The notes below the pieces were generated by a model that ran no database searches, was not told the DNA's origin, and saw only the letters and a program-made list of their open reading frames with translations. Shown piece after piece: positions 63,473 through 64,000 of a DNA stretch of 64,000 bases. How positions within the stretch are numbered: the first letter of the stretch is position 1; each line of letters starts with the position of its first letter. The DNA is from Saccharothrix espanaensis DSM 44229 (GTDB lineage Bacteria; Actinomycetota; Actinomycetes; Mycobacteriales; Pseudonocardiaceae): NCBI RefSeq assembly GCF_000328705.1, contig NC_019673.1, positions 2,232,001-2,296,000 on the forward strand. The letters run 5' to 3'. A program made the translations under genes and the position numbers.

Positions 63473-64000
63473 GCTCCTGCTCCTTCCGGTCGTAGGCCTC
63501 GGTGAGCCGCGCCGGCTGCGGCTGCACGTCCTCGGTGTCCAGCACCCACCCGGGAACCTGCCCGCCGCGGTGGGCGACGCCACGGACCCGTCTGGGGAGG
63601 TCGAGGACCCCGGGGTCGCTCGACGCGACGAGGACCTGCGGAACCTGGCGGCTCGCGTCGATCCTGGCCATCCGCTCCGCGGCGACCTGGTCACGGCCCA
63701 GGATGCGGACGTCCTCCTCGAGCTCCGCCGACCGCTCCAGCTTCGCCTGCTTGATGCTCTCCCTCTTCAGGTCCGTCTCCACCGCCGCGTTGGTCAACTG
63801 CTGGCCGAGTTGCCTGCTCTGCTGCCGCAGCTTCGCGATGTGCCGGAACTCCTCGTTCATCTCGTCGGACTGGAACTTGATCGCGCCGATGGTGGTCAGC
63901 CGGGGCGAGACGTTCTGCTCCCGCAGCGCTTGTTCGACCAGGGTCTTCAGCTCGGCGCGGACCTGGTTCTGGTCGCTGATGAACTCCTCGACGAGGTGGC
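63456..64000 (-). CDS. Coiled-coil protein heading the Hsp70-GTPase operon, 5' end outside the window
   Basis: At least 180 residues; the start lies past the right edge. The visible part is charged and helical, with FISDQNQVRAELKTLVEQAL and AVETDLKRESIKQAKLERSA suggesting a long coiled coil, then a segment SDPGVLDLPRRVRG and an acidic tail. No family is recognised. Because it is translationally coupled to the Hsp70-like gene, a nucleotide-exchange (GrpE-like) or scaffold role is possible; this is speculation from position. Confidence 0.65.
   Translation of the reverse strand, partial: HLVEEFISDQNQVRAELKTLVEQALREQNVSPRLTTIGAIKFQSDEMNEEFRHIAKLRQQSRQLGQQLTNAAVETDLKRESIKQAKLERSAELEEDVRILGRDQVAAERMARIDASRQVPQVLVASSDPGVLDLPRRVRGVAHRGGQVPGWVLDTEDVQPQPARLTEAYDRKEQEHGDER

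Overview
The window is high-GC actinobacterial DNA. A SARP-type regulator, a type II-like polyketide cassette, type VII secretion-style small proteins, NB-ARC/TPR and CHAT proteins and many GTG starts point to a filamentous actinomycete, most likely a Pseudonocardiaceae member (inference). No rRNA, tRNA or CRISPR array was seen.

Region 1 (1-9424) is the right part of a biosynthetic gene cluster. A partial ketosynthase and two acyl carrier proteins lie on the minus strand with a GriI-type aldolase. A GriH-type 3-dehydroquinate synthase II homologue, an adenylating ligase, a type II thioesterase and a 14-TM exporter run on the plus strand. A convergent SARP/NB-ARC regulator ends at a shared stem-loop. 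The aldolase/synthase pair suggests 3-amino-4-hydroxybenzoate, activated by the ligase and joined to a chain built by the ketosynthase and ACPs.

Region 2 (10056-45905) is an accessory region rich in conflict genes and debris. It holds a UvrD-like helicase fused to a nuclease-like C-terminus and a YbaB-like/ESX-like/RHS toxin/immunity operon. A secreted Ca-binding-repeat toxin-like protein is followed by a membrane partner, and an 8.8 kb SpvB/RHS protein carries a Hint domain and a GIY-YIG nuclease tip. A zinc-ribbon CHAT protein is coupled to a membrane protein, and a secreted NucA/NucB nuclease has a candidate immunity gene. Between them lie remnants of IS630, IS5 and IS3-like transposases, a tyrosine recombinase, a TPR protein and a GH15 enzyme. 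A roughly 78 bp repeat with a conserved palindrome occurs in inverted orientation at 13.2 kb and 41.6 kb.

Region 3 (46064-56434) holds an AAA/DUF234-like ATPase with a tandem palindromic operator, an EF-hand protein, fused gene fragments (GT2 and recG) and a vWA-ricin lectin gene with an internally deleted 47-residue paralogue. A ThiF-like enzyme is preceded by a short peptide gene (possible RiPP pair) and converges on an NB-ARC/TPR protein.

Region 4 (56776-64000) is one tightly overlapping minus-strand operon: coiled-coil protein, Hsp70-like ATPase, J-like/FN3 protein, zinc-ribbon GTPase, membrane zinc-ribbon GTPase and a 35-residue membrane peptide. It looks like a chaperone plus double-GTPase conflict or signalling system and is the strongest candidate for an under-described system here.
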